Assembly (NCBI GenBank): GCA_964556005.1
Contig: CAZKUR010000035.1
Location: 1 to 40,647, forward strand
DNA from: CAZKUR01 sp964556005
GTDB taxonomy: Bacteria > Bacteroidota > Ignavibacteria > Ignavibacteriales > Ignavibacteriaceae
Direction of reading: 5' to 3'
Length of the DNA: 40,647 nucleotides
Below are positions 24,735-34,854 of the stretch, piece by piece. Position numbers and translations under genes: made by a program. Within the stretch, counting starts at the first letter, position 1. Each line of letters begins with the position of its first letter. The notes beneath the pieces were generated by a model, which searched no databases, was not told the origin of the DNA, and worked only from the letters and a program-made list of their open reading frames with translations.

Positions 24735-25169
24735 ATGTTTAAAGGTACATATACATATTCTATTGATTCAAAAGGCCGCATTGCTATCCCGGCAAAATTG
24801 CGTAAGCATTTCAAACCCGATGCAAGCGACTCTGTGATCGTCCTTCAGGGAACTTCTCCGTGTATCGAAATTTATCCGCTCGATCAATGGCAAACTATTG
24901 AGGAAAGATTGAATCAGCTAAATCAGTTTAATCCTCAGGATTCAAGGTTTACCAGAATGTTTCTGAGAAATGTCGAAGAACTCACTCTTGATGCACAATC
25001 AAGAATTTTGTTACCTCAAAATTTAATCAAATATGCTAAAATAGAAAAAGAAGTTTTGATATTAGGTATACTGAAGAAAATTGAAATCTGGAATCCGAAG
25101 ATATTCGATGATTATTTAAATGAAACGCCTGATACTTATGAAGAGATGGCCGCAAAAGTAATGGTATAA
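24735..25169 (+). CDS. mraZ: Transcriptional regulator MraZ
   Basis: A 144-aa protein with two SpoVT/AbrB-like halves. The first begins MFKGTYTYSIDSKGRIAIPAKLRK, the second has VEELTLDAQSRILLPQNL; both carry the DxxxR DNA-contact pattern. MraZ forms a ring that binds direct repeats ahead of its own gene and represses the division and cell-wall cluster. Such repeats are present just upstream. The start is fixed by the family N terminus, although the purine-rich GAAGGAAG touches the ATG. It opens the cluster, 2 bp ahead of rsmH. Confidence 0.96.
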   Translation: MFKGTYTYSIDSKGRIAIPAKLRKHFKPDASDSVIVLQGTSPCIEIYPLDQWQTIEERLNQLNQFNPQDSRFTRMFLRNVEELTLDAQSRILLPQNLIKYAKIEKEVLILGILKKIEIWNPKIFDDYLNETPDTYEEMAAKVMV

Positions 25170-25171
25170 AG

Positions 25172-26095
25172 ATGAATGTAATTCATTCACCTGTATTAAT
25201 AGAAAAAAGTGCCGATTATTTAATAACAAAAAAAAACGGGATCTATTTTGACGGCACTACCGGATTCGGCGGACATGCCGATAAGTTTCTTAATGCGCTT
25301 GATGATGATGCAATATTTATCGGGACCGATGTTGATGTAGATGCTTTTAATTTTTCGCAAAAGAAATTTGAGAAAGATCAGAGAGTTAGTTTATACAAAT
25401 TTAATTTTTCTCTAATTGATAAAATTGCAAAAATAGAATCAGTAAAGTTCTTTGACGGAATTTTTGCCGATCTCGGAGTTTCATCTTTTCAGTTGGATAA
25501 TCCCGGTTCGGGTTTTTCTTACAGGTATGATGCAGATCTCGACCTTAGGCTGGATAAATCAATTAAGGTTAAAGCGGCAGATATTATAAATTCATTCCCG
25601 GAAGAAAAATTATCGGAATTGTTTTTCAAATACGGCGAAGAAAAGAATGCTAGGAAAATAGCACGGAAAATTTGTGAACGGAGAAATATTAATGCTATAA
25701 AAACAACAACCGGCTTAAGCGAAGTAATTGAAGAGATTACCCCGCCAAGGTATTTGTCGAAAACATTATCCAGGGTTTTTCAGGCTTTGCGTATATATGT
25801 AAACGATGAGCTTGGAAATTTAAAAACTTTTATTGAAAAGTCGGTCGGTCTTTTAAATATAGGAGGAAGGATTGTTATCCTTTCTTATCATTCTTTGGAA
25901 GACCGGATAGTTAAAGAAGCATTCAAGTATGAAACGCTTGATTGTATTTGCCCGAAGGATGCTCCTGTCTGCCGGTGCGATAAGGAACAGAGACTAAAAA
26001 TATTAACCAAAAAACCGGTCGTCCCAGGTGAACAGGAAATTAAAATAAACCGGAGAGCCCGGAGCGCAAAATTAAGAGCTGCCGAGAGGATATGA
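25172..26095 (+). CDS. rsmH: 16S rRNA (cytosine-1402-N4)-methyltransferase RsmH
   Basis: A 307-aa MraW/RsmH protein. It starts with HSPVLIEKSADYL, has the SAM-binding loop DGTTGFGGHA (about 28-37), the DLGVSSFQLD block, and the C-terminal SYHSLEDRIVKEAF and RRARSAKLRAAER motifs. It methylates N4 of C1402 in 16S rRNA, fine-tuning the ribosomal P site. A Cys cluster (CICPKDAPVCRC) is present as in many members. It overlaps ftsL by 4 bases. Confidence 0.96.
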   Translation: MNVIHSPVLIEKSADYLITKKNGIYFDGTTGFGGHADKFLNALDDDAIFIGTDVDVDAFNFSQKKFEKDQRVSLYKFNFSLIDKIAKIESVKFFDGIFADLGVSSFQLDNPGSGFSYRYDADLDLRLDKSIKVKAADIINSFPEEKLSELFFKYGEEKNARKIARKICERRNINAIKTTTGLSEVIEEITPPRYLSKTLSRVFQALRIYVNDELGNLKTFIEKSVGLLNIGGRIVILSYHSLEDRIVKEAFKYETLDCICPKDAPVCRCDKEQRLKILTKKPVVPGEQEIKINRRARSAKLRAAERI

Positions 26096-26424
26096 AAAAA
26101 GGTTCTAAACCGTTTCTAATATTTATGGTATTTTTTTGTTTTATGCTGGCAGCGATCGTTTTAACGTATGTCGGTTTAAGAAAAGAATGCGATCAGATGT
26201 CAAAAGAACGTTACGAAACCGAAAAAACATTAGAGGCAGTTAATAATTCGAATGTCAATTTGATTGCCCAGATTCAATTTTTATCGTCAGAAATGAGGAT
26301 AACCGATCTGGCTTCGAAAGAATTAGGGATGATAAAATCTGCGGATAGGCCTGATACGGTTTTTGTTGATAGTGATAAAATAGATGATGTTAAAGAAACG
26401 CTGGAAGGAAAGTATGGTAAATAA
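26092..26424 (+). CDS. ftsL: FtsL-like division protein
   Basis: A 110-aa bitopic membrane protein: short basic N terminus (KKGSKPF), one membrane helix (about 7-28), then a heptad-like coiled coil (residues 35-75). Size, topology and position between rsmH and ftsI fit FtsL, which pairs with FtsB and supports FtsQ and FtsWI at the division site. Sequence similarity of FtsL is weak by nature, so the name rests mainly on context. It starts inside rsmH and ends 11 bases into ftsI. Confidence 0.85.
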   Translation: MKKGSKPFLIFMVFFCFMLAAIVLTYVGLRKECDQMSKERYETEKTLEAVNNSNVNLIAQIQFLSSEMRITDLASKELGMIKSADRPDTVFVDSDKIDDVKETLEGKYGK

Positions 26425-28411
26425 TAGAGCTTTAATGATCATTTTGTTCGGCGTTATCTTTTTTGCTGTTTTGATTGCAAAACTAATTGATATCCAAATT
26501 GTAAAAAGTGAAGAGCTTTCATACTTTGCAAAAAGGCAGCAGACCAAAGTTGAAAACATTACGCCTGAACGAGGATTAATTTACGATAGGAATGGAGTCC
26601 TGCTGGTTTATAATGCGACTAATTATACTTTTTTTGCCGACAAGGCTATGCTTTTATCAAAACAGAAGAATGCAATAGCAGAACGCTTCTCTAAAGTAAT
26701 TGGAAGAAGTGTAGACTATTATATGAAATTAATGAAAGAAAAAAGAAGAATAATTTATCTTGATAAAAAAGTCACGTCTGAAAAGGCGGCACTGCTGAAA
26801 AATCTCGGCATACCGGGTTTGGCATTTGATGCCCAGCCTGCGAGAGTTTATCATTACGGCAGTTTAGCCTCTCACATTCTTGGGTATGTCAATACCGATT
26901 ATTCGGGAGTAAACGGAATTGCCAAGAGTTTTAATAGTCAGCTTAAAGGAGTTCCTGGTTCAAGGCTGGTTGAAAGAGATGCAATGGGGCAGATAATCGC
27001 AGTTGCAGATAATGAATCGGAAAAAGCAGTTGCAGGTGATAATTTATTTTTAACGATCAATAAAACCTTCCAGGAGATTTTGGAAGATGAATTAAATACC
27101 GGGCTGAAAGATTACGGCGGAACTTCTGCAACAGGCATCATCATGAATCCGAATACCGGAGAAATTTTGGCGCTTGCAAACGAGGGAACATTTGATCCGA
27201 ACGATTATTGGAATTTTACGGATGATCAGAGAAGAGATAGAGCCATTACCGATACTTATGAGCCGGGTTCAACTTTTAAGACGTTTACGTTAGCATCACT
27301 ATTGGATCAAAATTTATGTAAAGAAAGCGATCTTGTTTATGTTGAAAACGGAAGGTATAAATTTAAGAATGTGTACATAAGCGACACGCATAAAAATACT
27401 TATTTGACAGTAAAAGGCATTATCGAAGAATCAAGTAACATAGGTATTTCGAAATTAGTTCAAAAAATCGACAACAATATTTATTACAAATATATCAGAG
27501 GGTTTGGATTCGGCAATTATACATCAATTGACCTGCCGGGAGAAGCAAAAGGTTTCTTGAAAAAACCCGGTGAATGGTCGGCAGTTACCAAAGCTTTTAT
27601 GTCTTTCGGGTATGAAATATCGGTAACGCCGATACAATTAATATCAGCATATTGTGCAATTGTAAACGGCGGAATTCTTTATAAACCGCAAATTGTGAAA
27701 AAGGAAGTCGACAGTAACGGACAACTTGTGTGGAAATGTAAACCGGAAAAAGTAAGAACAGTAATTTCGCCTTCAACATCGAAAAGGATGAGAAATTTAT
27801 TGATTGGAGTAGTTAAAAACGGAACCGGGAAAAATGCCAATACCGATTTAATCGAAGTTGGAGGTAAAACAGGTACTTCACAAAAGCTGGTTGATGGAAG
27901 CTATTCCAAGAAGTTATACAATTCTTCATTCGTCGGATTTTTTCCGGCAGATAATCCGAAAGTTGTCTGCCTGATTTTGGTTAACGCTCCTGAGCTGGGC
28001 AGATACGGCGGATTGGTAGCCGCCCCGATTTTTAAGAAAGTTACCGAACAAATAGTTAAATCAGGTTATAATTTTAATAACGAACAAAACGATAACGAAA
28101 AAGATAATATCAAAACAAAAATAGCATTTACAAAAAATACAAATTCGAATACCGCTGCTTTAGAGAATAAATATTCTAAGGAGCAAAATAAAATTTTAGC
28201 ATCAGAAAAAAATAAAGTAATGCCGGATCTAACAGGTTATTCCGTTAGGGATGCGGTGTTCGCGCTTTCGGACCTTGGATTAAAATACAAAATAATAGGA
28301 AACGGAAAAGTTATTTCTCAAAGTATTTCGACCGGCTCAAAAATACAACAAGGTTCTTTTATTACTCTTAATTGCAAAGAAATTACGGTGAGCGGCGCCG
28401 CCGTATATTAA
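26414..28411 (+). CDS. ftsI: Division transpeptidase FtsI (PBP3) with PASTA domain
   Basis: A 665-aa class B penicillin-binding protein. I choose ATG 26414 behind GGAAGGAAAG; an upstream ATG at 26384 would lie deep inside ftsL. One membrane helix (about 6-26) is followed by the PBP dimer domain (PERGLIYDRNG) and the transpeptidase domain with catalytic Ser286 in STFK, SSN (340-342) and KTG at 485-487. A C-terminal PASTA domain (about 598-660, MPDLTGYSVRDAVFALSDLG) is typical for this phylum and absent from E. coli FtsI. It cross-links septal peptidoglycan together with FtsW. Confidence 0.95.
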   Translation: MVNNRALMIILFGVIFFAVLIAKLIDIQIVKSEELSYFAKRQQTKVENITPERGLIYDRNGVLLVYNATNYTFFADKAMLLSKQKNAIAERFSKVIGRSVDYYMKLMKEKRRIIYLDKKVTSEKAALLKNLGIPGLAFDAQPARVYHYGSLASHILGYVNTDYSGVNGIAKSFNSQLKGVPGSRLVERDAMGQIIAVADNESEKAVAGDNLFLTINKTFQEILEDELNTGLKDYGGTSATGIIMNPNTGEILALANEGTFDPNDYWNFTDDQRRDRAITDTYEPGSTFKTFTLASLLDQNLCKESDLVYVENGRYKFKNVYISDTHKNTYLTVKGIIEESSNIGISKLVQKIDNNIYYKYIRGFGFGNYTSIDLPGEAKGFLKKPGEWSAVTKAFMSFGYEISVTPIQLISAYCAIVNGGILYKPQIVKKEVDSNGQLVWKCKPEKVRTVISPSTSKRMRNLLIGVVKNGTGKNANTDLIEVGGKTGTSQKLVDGSYSKKLYNSSFVGFFPADNPKVVCLILVNAPELGRYGGLVAAPIFKKVTEQIVKSGYNFNNEQNDNEKDNIKTKIAFTKNTNSNTAALENKYSKEQNKILASEKNKVMPDLTGYSVRDAVFALSDLGLKYKIIGNGKVISQSISTGSKIQQGSFITLNCKEITVSGAAVY

Positions 28412-29880
28412 TGAAATTAAGCCAGATTATAAATAACATTCCTGTTTTACAAGTAACAGGGGACATAATCGATGCGGATATCACCGGCATCTTCTATGAT
28501 TCGAGGAGGGTTGTTAAAGGTTCGATTTTTATTGCTATTAAAGGCTTTAAGGTTGACGGCCACAATTTTATTACTGATGTGATAAATAGAGAAGCAGCAG
28601 TTGTCGTTTTAGAGAACGACTTAGTTGTTCCTGAAAAAATATTTGAAATAAATAAAGTTGTAAAAATATTGGTTGCCGACAGCCGAAAAGCCCTGGCGGA
28701 GATTTCTCATAAATTTTTTAATGAACCGTCAAAAAAATTAAAATTAATTGGTGTCACCGGGACGAATGGAAAAACGACAACAACATATATTATTAAAAAC
28801 TTATTCGAAAAAGCCGGCGAGGAAACAGGATTGATTGGTACAATATCAAATTATATCGGACAGAAGAAAATAAAATCTTCCTTAACTACACCTGAATCAA
28901 GCGATTTAAATGAACTTTTGTTCAACATGTATGAAAAAGGCTGTCAGAGTGCAATTATGGAAGTTTCATCTCATTCGCTTGCTCTTAAAAGAGTTTACGG
29001 ATTGAATTTTCGTTCCGCTGTTTTTACGAATATAACTTCGGATCATCTGGACTTTCATGAAACGTTTGAAAATTATTTTGATTCGAAAAAAATATTATTT
29101 GATTCACTTTCTCCGGAAGCGTTTTCTATCTATAATATCGATGACACTCATGGTAAAGAAATTGTCAGCAATACAAATTCAAAAGTTTATTCTTACGGAA
29201 TCAGTTCAGATGCAGATTTCAGGATAAAGGATGTTAGTTATGATTTAAGCGGCACCGAATTTAAAATTCTTTTTAGAGAAAAAGATTATAACATTTCAAT
29301 TCCTCTAATCGGAGAATTTAATGCATATAATGCATGCGCTGCTTTTGCTGTAGGAATTTTATCCGGTATCGATTCGAACATCATCCTTGATTCGATGAAA
29401 AATTTGAATCAAATACCCGGCAGATTTGAACTGATTGGAAGGGGGGAAAAGAAAGTGATAGTGGATTATTCGCACACGGCAGACAGTTTGCTAAAAGCTT
29501 TAACGACTATTAGAAATATAGTCGGAAACGATTACCCGGTTTATACGGTATTCGGATGCGGAGGCGACAGGGATAAAACAAAGAGGCCGATGATGGGAAA
29601 GATTGCAACTGAATTAAGCAAAAAAGTTTTTATAACGTCCGACAACCCGAGAAGCGAAGATCCGTTTTCAATTATAAATGAGATTAAAACAGGAATAAAA
29701 AAATCTAATTACGAAGTTATTGAGAATAGAGAACTTGCAATCAAAGCTGCAATAGAAACTACTGAAGAAAATGCGGTTATTCTAGTTGCAGGCAAAGGAC
29801 ATGAAGATTACCAGGAAATTAAAGGCGTTAAAAATCATTTTTCCGATTTAGAAACTGCTGAAAAATATTTAAATAAATGA
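28411..29880 (+). CDS. murE: UDP-MurNAc-tripeptide synthetase MurE
   Basis: A 489-aa Mur ligase. The start is ATG 28411, which overlaps the ftsI stop (TAATG); an upstream frame extension is not needed. The ATP loop GVTGTNGKTTTT is near residue 116. The motif DNPR at 411-414 (TSDNPRSEDP) predicts meso-diaminopimelate as the added third residue, as in Gram-negative peptidoglycan. It works in the cytoplasm after MurD. Its stop overlaps the murF start by 4 bases. Confidence 0.96.
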   Translation: MKLSQIINNIPVLQVTGDIIDADITGIFYDSRRVVKGSIFIAIKGFKVDGHNFITDVINREAAVVVLENDLVVPEKIFEINKVVKILVADSRKALAEISHKFFNEPSKKLKLIGVTGTNGKTTTTYIIKNLFEKAGEETGLIGTISNYIGQKKIKSSLTTPESSDLNELLFNMYEKGCQSAIMEVSSHSLALKRVYGLNFRSAVFTNITSDHLDFHETFENYFDSKKILFDSLSPEAFSIYNIDDTHGKEIVSNTNSKVYSYGISSDADFRIKDVSYDLSGTEFKILFREKDYNISIPLIGEFNAYNACAAFAVGILSGIDSNIILDSMKNLNQIPGRFELIGRGEKKVIVDYSHTADSLLKALTTIRNIVGNDYPVYTVFGCGGDRDKTKRPMMGKIATELSKKVFITSDNPRSEDPFSIINEIKTGIKKSNYEVIENRELAIKAAIETTEENAVILVAGKGHEDYQEIKGVKNHFSDLETAEKYLNK

Positions 29881-31259
29881 AGAAGCTAAGCTTTACATTG
29901 GAAGACATGTTCAATTTACCGACTTCGGTTATATATAATCCGGATGATTATAAAGCTGCATCCGGGGCTTCGATTGATTCGAGGGACATCAAGCCCGGCG
30001 AATTATTTATCGCTTTAAAAGGCGAACATTTCGACGGACATAAATTTGTAAATGAAGCTGTTAAAAAAGGTGCAAATGCAGTTGTTGTAAATGAAGCAAA
30101 GTACGGCAGTTTTGAATATTTGGATGTTCCGGTAATAACAGTAAAAAATACCACTGCGGCTTTAGGCGATCTTGCGGAAACATGGCGTGAAAAATTAAAT
30201 ACAAAAGTAATCGGAATTACAGGAAGTTCCGGTAAAACAACGACAAAAGAAATTTTAGCTTCATTGTTAAGCAGCAAATTTAAAGTAAATAAAACAGAGG
30301 CAAACAATAATAATCATATTGGTGTTCCGCTTACTATCTTGAGCACAAATAATTCTCACGAAGTTTTAGTTGCTGAACTCGGCTCAAATCATTTTGGAGA
30401 GATTTCTTATTCGGCAAATATACTTCGACCGGATTATGCTTTGATTACGAATATAGGCGACAGTCATCTCGAATTTTTAAAAGATAGAAAAGGTGTTCTG
30501 CAAGAGAAAATTTCTTTGTTTGAATCGACGTTATCCCGTAACGGATACCTGTTCATTAACAATGATGATAAAATGTTGAAAAAAATTTTCCCCGGTTATC
30601 TAAATAGAATTTCCTTTGGATTTTCTAAAAATTCGGATGTGAAAGGGAAAATCTTAAGCTATAACTCAATGGGCGATGTTAATTTGGAAATAAATTTTAA
30701 GGACAAAAAAATTATTAGAGAACTTAGGCTTGACGGAAATCAAAATGCATTAAACTTTTTAGCGTCCGCAGCAGTCGCTTTTAAGCTTGGACTAACTAAA
30801 GCTCAAATACTTTCAGGTATTGAAAAATTAAAATCACTAAATAACAGGCTGAATGTTAAAGAGTTAGACAATTTTATTTTAATTAATGATACCTATAATT
30901 CAAATCCGGACTCTGCAAAATTTGCATTTGATTTTCTTAAGAAGATCAAGAAATATAAAAGGAAAATTGCAGTACTCGGTGACATGCTTGAATTGGGAGA
31001 GCAGTCGATTCAATTGCATAAAGAATTAGCTAAGGAAATTAAAAAGAATGAAATTAATGAAGTTTATTCAACCGGTAAGTTCATGAAATATTTAGACGGT
31101 GAATTAAAATCAACTTCAATAATTCATAAACATTTTAAAAACAGAAATAGTTTATTCGAATTTTTAAGTGAAAATGATTTTAGTAAAAGCGTGATTTTGA
31201 TGAAAGGCTCACGCGGTATGAAGATGGAAGAATTTATAACAATTTTCGAAAACAAATAA
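29877..31259 (+). CDS. murF: UDP-MurNAc-pentapeptide synthetase MurF
   Basis: A 460-aa Mur ligase. The N-terminal domain has SIDSRDIKPGELFIALKGEHFDGH as in MurF, the ATP loop is GITGSSGKTTTKE (about 113-123), NNNNHIGVPLT and LINDTYNSNPDS are further MurF marks. It adds D-Ala-D-Ala to the UDP-MurNAc tripeptide. The ligase making D-Ala-D-Ala (Ddl) is not encoded in this cluster. It follows murE by overlap, and mraY starts 7 bases after it. Confidence 0.96.
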   Translation: MKKLSFTLEDMFNLPTSVIYNPDDYKAASGASIDSRDIKPGELFIALKGEHFDGHKFVNEAVKKGANAVVVNEAKYGSFEYLDVPVITVKNTTAALGDLAETWREKLNTKVIGITGSSGKTTTKEILASLLSSKFKVNKTEANNNNHIGVPLTILSTNNSHEVLVAELGSNHFGEISYSANILRPDYALITNIGDSHLEFLKDRKGVLQEKISLFESTLSRNGYLFINNDDKMLKKIFPGYLNRISFGFSKNSDVKGKILSYNSMGDVNLEINFKDKKIIRELRLDGNQNALNFLASAAVAFKLGLTKAQILSGIEKLKSLNNRLNVKELDNFILINDTYNSNPDSAKFAFDFLKKIKKYKRKIAVLGDMLELGEQSIQLHKELAKEIKKNEINEVYSTGKFMKYLDGELKSTSIIHKHFKNRNSLFEFLSENDFSKSVILMKGSRGMKMEEFITIFENK

Positions 31260-31266
31260 TGAAATA

Positions 31267-32376
31267 ATGCTTTACTATTTATTCAATTATATAAACAAAA
31301 CCTTTAATCCGCCCGGATTTGATCTATTCAGGTTTTTAACTTTTCGATCCGCACTTGCAGCAATAACAGGACTGCTGCTTTCGTTAGCATTAGGTCCACG
31401 GATTATTAAGTATCTTCAAAGGAATCAAATAGGAGAAGCAAAAAAAATTGACGGCCCTAAATTTCATTGGTCGAAAGCCGGAACCCCGACAATGGGGGGA
31501 ATAATAATTATACTTTCTATTGTTATCCCGGTCATTTTGTGGGCCGATATTAAAAGCATTTATATTGATTTAATTTTAGCAGGCACAATTTTATTAAGCG
31601 GCGTAGGTTTTCTCGATGATTACTTAAAAGTTGTAAAGAAATATCCAAACGGATTAATCGGAAGATATAAATTGCTCGGCCAGGTGATAGTCGGTTTGAT
31701 TATTGGCTGTGTAATCTATTTTTCGCCTCAGTTTGCAAATTTTCATTCTTTGACCACCGTTCCGTTTTTAAAGAATGTAAATCTTGATTTTTCATATTTA
31801 TATATCCCGGTAGTAGTTTTTATAATTGCTGCAACTTCCAACGCAGTTAATTTAACGGATGGATTAGACGGACTCGCGATAGGTTTAATGGTTATAGTGA
31901 TGCTCGCACTGGCAATTATGAGTTATGTCAGCGGTAATGCAATTTACTCTCACTATTTAAATATAATTCATCTTCCAGGTTCGGGAGAACTGACGGTATT
32001 TGTCGCCGCAGTAATTGGTGCTGCCTTGGGATTTCTTTGGTTTAACTCTTACCCTGCTCAAGTATTTATGGGCGATACCGGCTCGCTTGCGTTAGGAGGT
32101 ACTTTCGGAATTCTTGCAGTTCTAATTAAAAAAGAATTGTTGATCCCGATCTTAGGCGGCATCTTCTTTCTCGAAACAATTTCGGTGATTATTCAAAGAT
32201 TATACTTTAAATACACAAAGAAAAAATACGGTGAAGGCAGGAGAGTTTTTAAAATGGCACCTATACATCATCATTTTGAAATGCTCGGATGGCCGGAACC
32301 AAAGATTGTTGTCAGATTTTATATCATTCAAATTATTCTTGCTATAGTAAGCTTAGCTTCATTTAAGGTGAGATAA
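31267..32376 (+). CDS. mraY: Phospho-MurNAc-pentapeptide translocase MraY
   Basis: A 369-aa polytopic membrane protein with about ten helices. Catalytic blocks are all present: GFLDDYLK (magnesium-binding Asp pair), NAVNLTDGLDGLA, FMGDTGSLALGG and the cytoplasmic HHH in APIHHHFE. It transfers phospho-MurNAc-pentapeptide onto undecaprenyl phosphate to give lipid I. Its stop overlaps the murD start by one base (TAATG). Confidence 0.97.
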   Translation: MLYYLFNYINKTFNPPGFDLFRFLTFRSALAAITGLLLSLALGPRIIKYLQRNQIGEAKKIDGPKFHWSKAGTPTMGGIIIILSIVIPVILWADIKSIYIDLILAGTILLSGVGFLDDYLKVVKKYPNGLIGRYKLLGQVIVGLIIGCVIYFSPQFANFHSLTTVPFLKNVNLDFSYLYIPVVVFIIAATSNAVNLTDGLDGLAIGLMVIVMLALAIMSYVSGNAIYSHYLNIIHLPGSGELTVFVAAVIGAALGFLWFNSYPAQVFMGDTGSLALGGTFGILAVLIKKELLIPILGGIFFLETISVIIQRLYFKYTKKKYGEGRRVFKMAPIHHHFEMLGWPEPKIVVRFYIIQIILAIVSLASFKVR

Positions 32377-33722
32377 TGGAAATAAAAAACAAAAAAATAT
32401 CGATAATCGGTGCTGTACGAAGCGGTGTTGCAGCCGCTAAGCTTGTAAAAAAGTTAGGCGGAATTCCATTTGTCAGCGATCTTAATGAAAATAATAAAAC
32501 TATCGCATCGTCTGAAATACTAAAACAAAATGGAATTGAATTTGAATTAGGCAATCATTCGGAAAGAGTATTCGATTGTGAAATAATGATTGTCAGTCCC
32601 GGCGTTCCGTCGGATGCAGAGGTTATCAAAAAAGCGAATGAAAATAAAATTAAAACTATCAGTGAAATAGAATTAGCTTCAAGTTTTTGTAAAGGAAAAA
32701 TTATTGCAATTACCGGGACAAACGGCAAAACTACAACTACAAGTTTATGCGGACATGTTTTTAACGAATGCGGCTTTAAAACTTATACCGCCGGCAACAT
32801 AGGCCTCGCTTTTTCAGAAATTGCTACGGATGTAAAAGAAAATGAATTTGTTTCACTTGAAATTTCGAGCTTTCAATTAGACCTAATAGAAAAATTCAAG
32901 CCTAAAGTTGCAATGATATTAAACATTACTCCCGATCATTTGAACAGGTACGGCAATAAATTTGAAAATTACATCGCATCCAAATTAAGAGTTTATAAAA
33001 ACCAGGAGCAGAACGATTATCTGATATTAAATTTCGATGACAAAACTCTGATGTCCAATGTAAAAGATTTTAAAAGTAAACCGTTTCTTTTTTCATTAAA
33101 TGAAAATAAAAAAGACGGCTGTACTCTCGCGGAGAATGAAATTCTTTTTAACGAAGACGGGGAATTAAAATTCAAATGCAAAGCTGAAGATTTAAGCCTA
33201 AGAGGTGAGCATAACATAGCAAATGCAATGGCCGTAATTTCGGCAGCAAAAATTTTCGATCTTGATAATGATAAAATCATAAAGGCTCTCTCTTCATTCA
33301 AAGGAGTTGAGCACCGTATTGAATTGGTAAGGGAAATTGACGGAGTAAAATTTATAAATGATTCGAAAGCAACCAACGTCGATTCTGTCTGGTATGCATT
33401 AAGAAGCTTTGATGATGATATATTTCTAATTTTAGGCGGGCAGGATAAAGGTAATGATTACAATAAAATAAAAGAACTTGTAGAACAGAAAGTTAAAAAG
33501 ATATATGCAATCGGTTCTTCCGCGGATAAAGTTTTTAATTTTTTCCACAATATAGTTAAAGTGGAAGTTAAAGGAACTCTTGAAGATTGTGTAATTGCTG
33601 CAAATAATGAAGCAAGAGACAACGATGTCGTTCTGCTTTCTCCTGCTTGTGCAAGTTTTGATATGTTCGACGATTACGAACATAGAGGCAGAGTATTTAA
33701 AGAGGCTGTAAACAAATTATAA
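32376..33722 (+). CDS. murD: UDP-MurNAc-L-Ala:D-Glu ligase MurD
   Basis: A 448-aa Mur ligase: N-terminal Rossmann domain (ISIIGAVRSGVAAA), ATP loop ITGTNGKTTTT (about 114-124), LEISSFQLD and NDSKATNVDS in the C-terminal part, and LLSPACASFDMFDDYEHRG, the MurD signature. It adds D-glutamate to UDP-MurNAc-L-Ala in the cytoplasm. Four bases separate it from ftsW. Confidence 0.96.
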   Translation: MEIKNKKISIIGAVRSGVAAAKLVKKLGGIPFVSDLNENNKTIASSEILKQNGIEFELGNHSERVFDCEIMIVSPGVPSDAEVIKKANENKIKTISEIELASSFCKGKIIAITGTNGKTTTTSLCGHVFNECGFKTYTAGNIGLAFSEIATDVKENEFVSLEISSFQLDLIEKFKPKVAMILNITPDHLNRYGNKFENYIASKLRVYKNQEQNDYLILNFDDKTLMSNVKDFKSKPFLFSLNENKKDGCTLAENEILFNEDGELKFKCKAEDLSLRGEHNIANAMAVISAAKIFDLDNDKIIKALSSFKGVEHRIELVREIDGVKFINDSKATNVDSVWYALRSFDDDIFLILGGQDKGNDYNKIKELVEQKVKKIYAIGSSADKVFNFFHNIVKVEVKGTLEDCVIAANNEARDNDVVLLSPACASFDMFDDYEHRGRVFKEAVNKL

Positions 33723-33726
33723 GTAT

Positions 33727-34854
33727 ATGAGAAAATTAGCTGCAACCGTTTTTTTTGATTCGTTTATTTTGCTGCTGTTAGGGCTTGTTATTGTAATGAG
33801 CGCAAGCAGCACTTACAGCGATATTAAATTCGACAGCCTTTTTCATCTTTTTAATTGGCATTTATTAAAAGTCCTTTTGGGAATTGTCTGCATTATAATT
33901 TTCAGCGCAATTCCTTATAGGTTTTATAAAGAATACAGCAAGGCAGCAATGCTGGCGGTAACCGTTCTTTTAATATATACTTTGTTCGGTGCAACTGAAA
34001 TTAACGGAGCGGGACGCTGGATTTCAATTGGACCTATCACGTTCCAGCCTTCAGATATTGCGAGGCTTGTAATTATAATTCACCTGGCAGGAATGATTGA
34101 AGATAAAAAGGAATTTATCGGCAATTTTAAGTTCGGATTCATGTACATGTTTTTCTGGGCAATTTTAATTTCAAGTTTGGTATTTATTCAGCCGAATATC
34201 AGCAATGGTGTAATAATCATAATAATTTCTCTTGCGATGCTCTTTGTAGGAGGCGCCAAACTAAGACATATATTTTCTACAGTAATATTTTCGATTATCG
34301 GCGGCGGTGCAGTGGCAATGCTATTTGCTCATTCGCGGAGCAGGATATTGACTTTTATTCATCATTTGATGTACGGCGGCGATATAAATCTCCAGGTAAA
34401 ACAGGCAATACTCGGTCTTGGCAGCGGCCACATTTGGGGTGTCGGATTAGGGCACAGTATGCAAAGTAATTTGTTTTTACCTGAGGCCTACGGCGATTTT
34501 ATATTTGCAATTTTAGGTGAGGAAATGGGATTTATAGGGTCCGTAATTGTGATAAGTTGTTACATGATTCTTTTGTTGGCAGGAATTCTTATAGCCAAGA
34601 AAACAAAAGACACTTACGGCCAGATGCTTGCATTCGGAATTACGTTTTCTATTGTAACGAATGCATTTATAAATATTGCCGTATCAACCGGAATCGTTCC
34701 GACTACCGGATTGCCTCTTCCGTTTATCAGCTACGGCGGAACATCTTTAGTTTTTATATGTATTTCAATCGGGATACTTATAAATATTGCTCTATCAAAT
34801 TCGTCTTTAAAAAATACTAAATTGAAAGATCTGACGGCTAAAGCGGAAGTATGA
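33727..34854 (+). CDS. ftsW: Septal glycosyltransferase FtsW (SEDS family)
   Basis: A 375-aa SEDS protein with about ten membrane helices. Key segments are GAGRWISIGPITFQPSD, the large loop with FLPEAYGDFIFAILGEEMGFIG, and PFISYGGTSL near the end. With FtsI it polymerises glycan strands at the septum. Its stop overlaps the murG start by 4 bases. Confidence 0.95.
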   Translation: MRKLAATVFFDSFILLLLGLVIVMSASSTYSDIKFDSLFHLFNWHLLKVLLGIVCIIIFSAIPYRFYKEYSKAAMLAVTVLLIYTLFGATEINGAGRWISIGPITFQPSDIARLVIIIHLAGMIEDKKEFIGNFKFGFMYMFFWAILISSLVFIQPNISNGVIIIIISLAMLFVGGAKLRHIFSTVIFSIIGGGAVAMLFAHSRSRILTFIHHLMYGGDINLQVKQAILGLGSGHIWGVGLGHSMQSNLFLPEAYGDFIFAILGEEMGFIGSVIVISCYMILLLAGILIAKKTKDTYGQMLAFGITFSIVTNAFINIAVSTGIVPTTGLPLPFISYGGTSLVFICISIGILINIALSNSSLKNTKLKDLTAKAEV

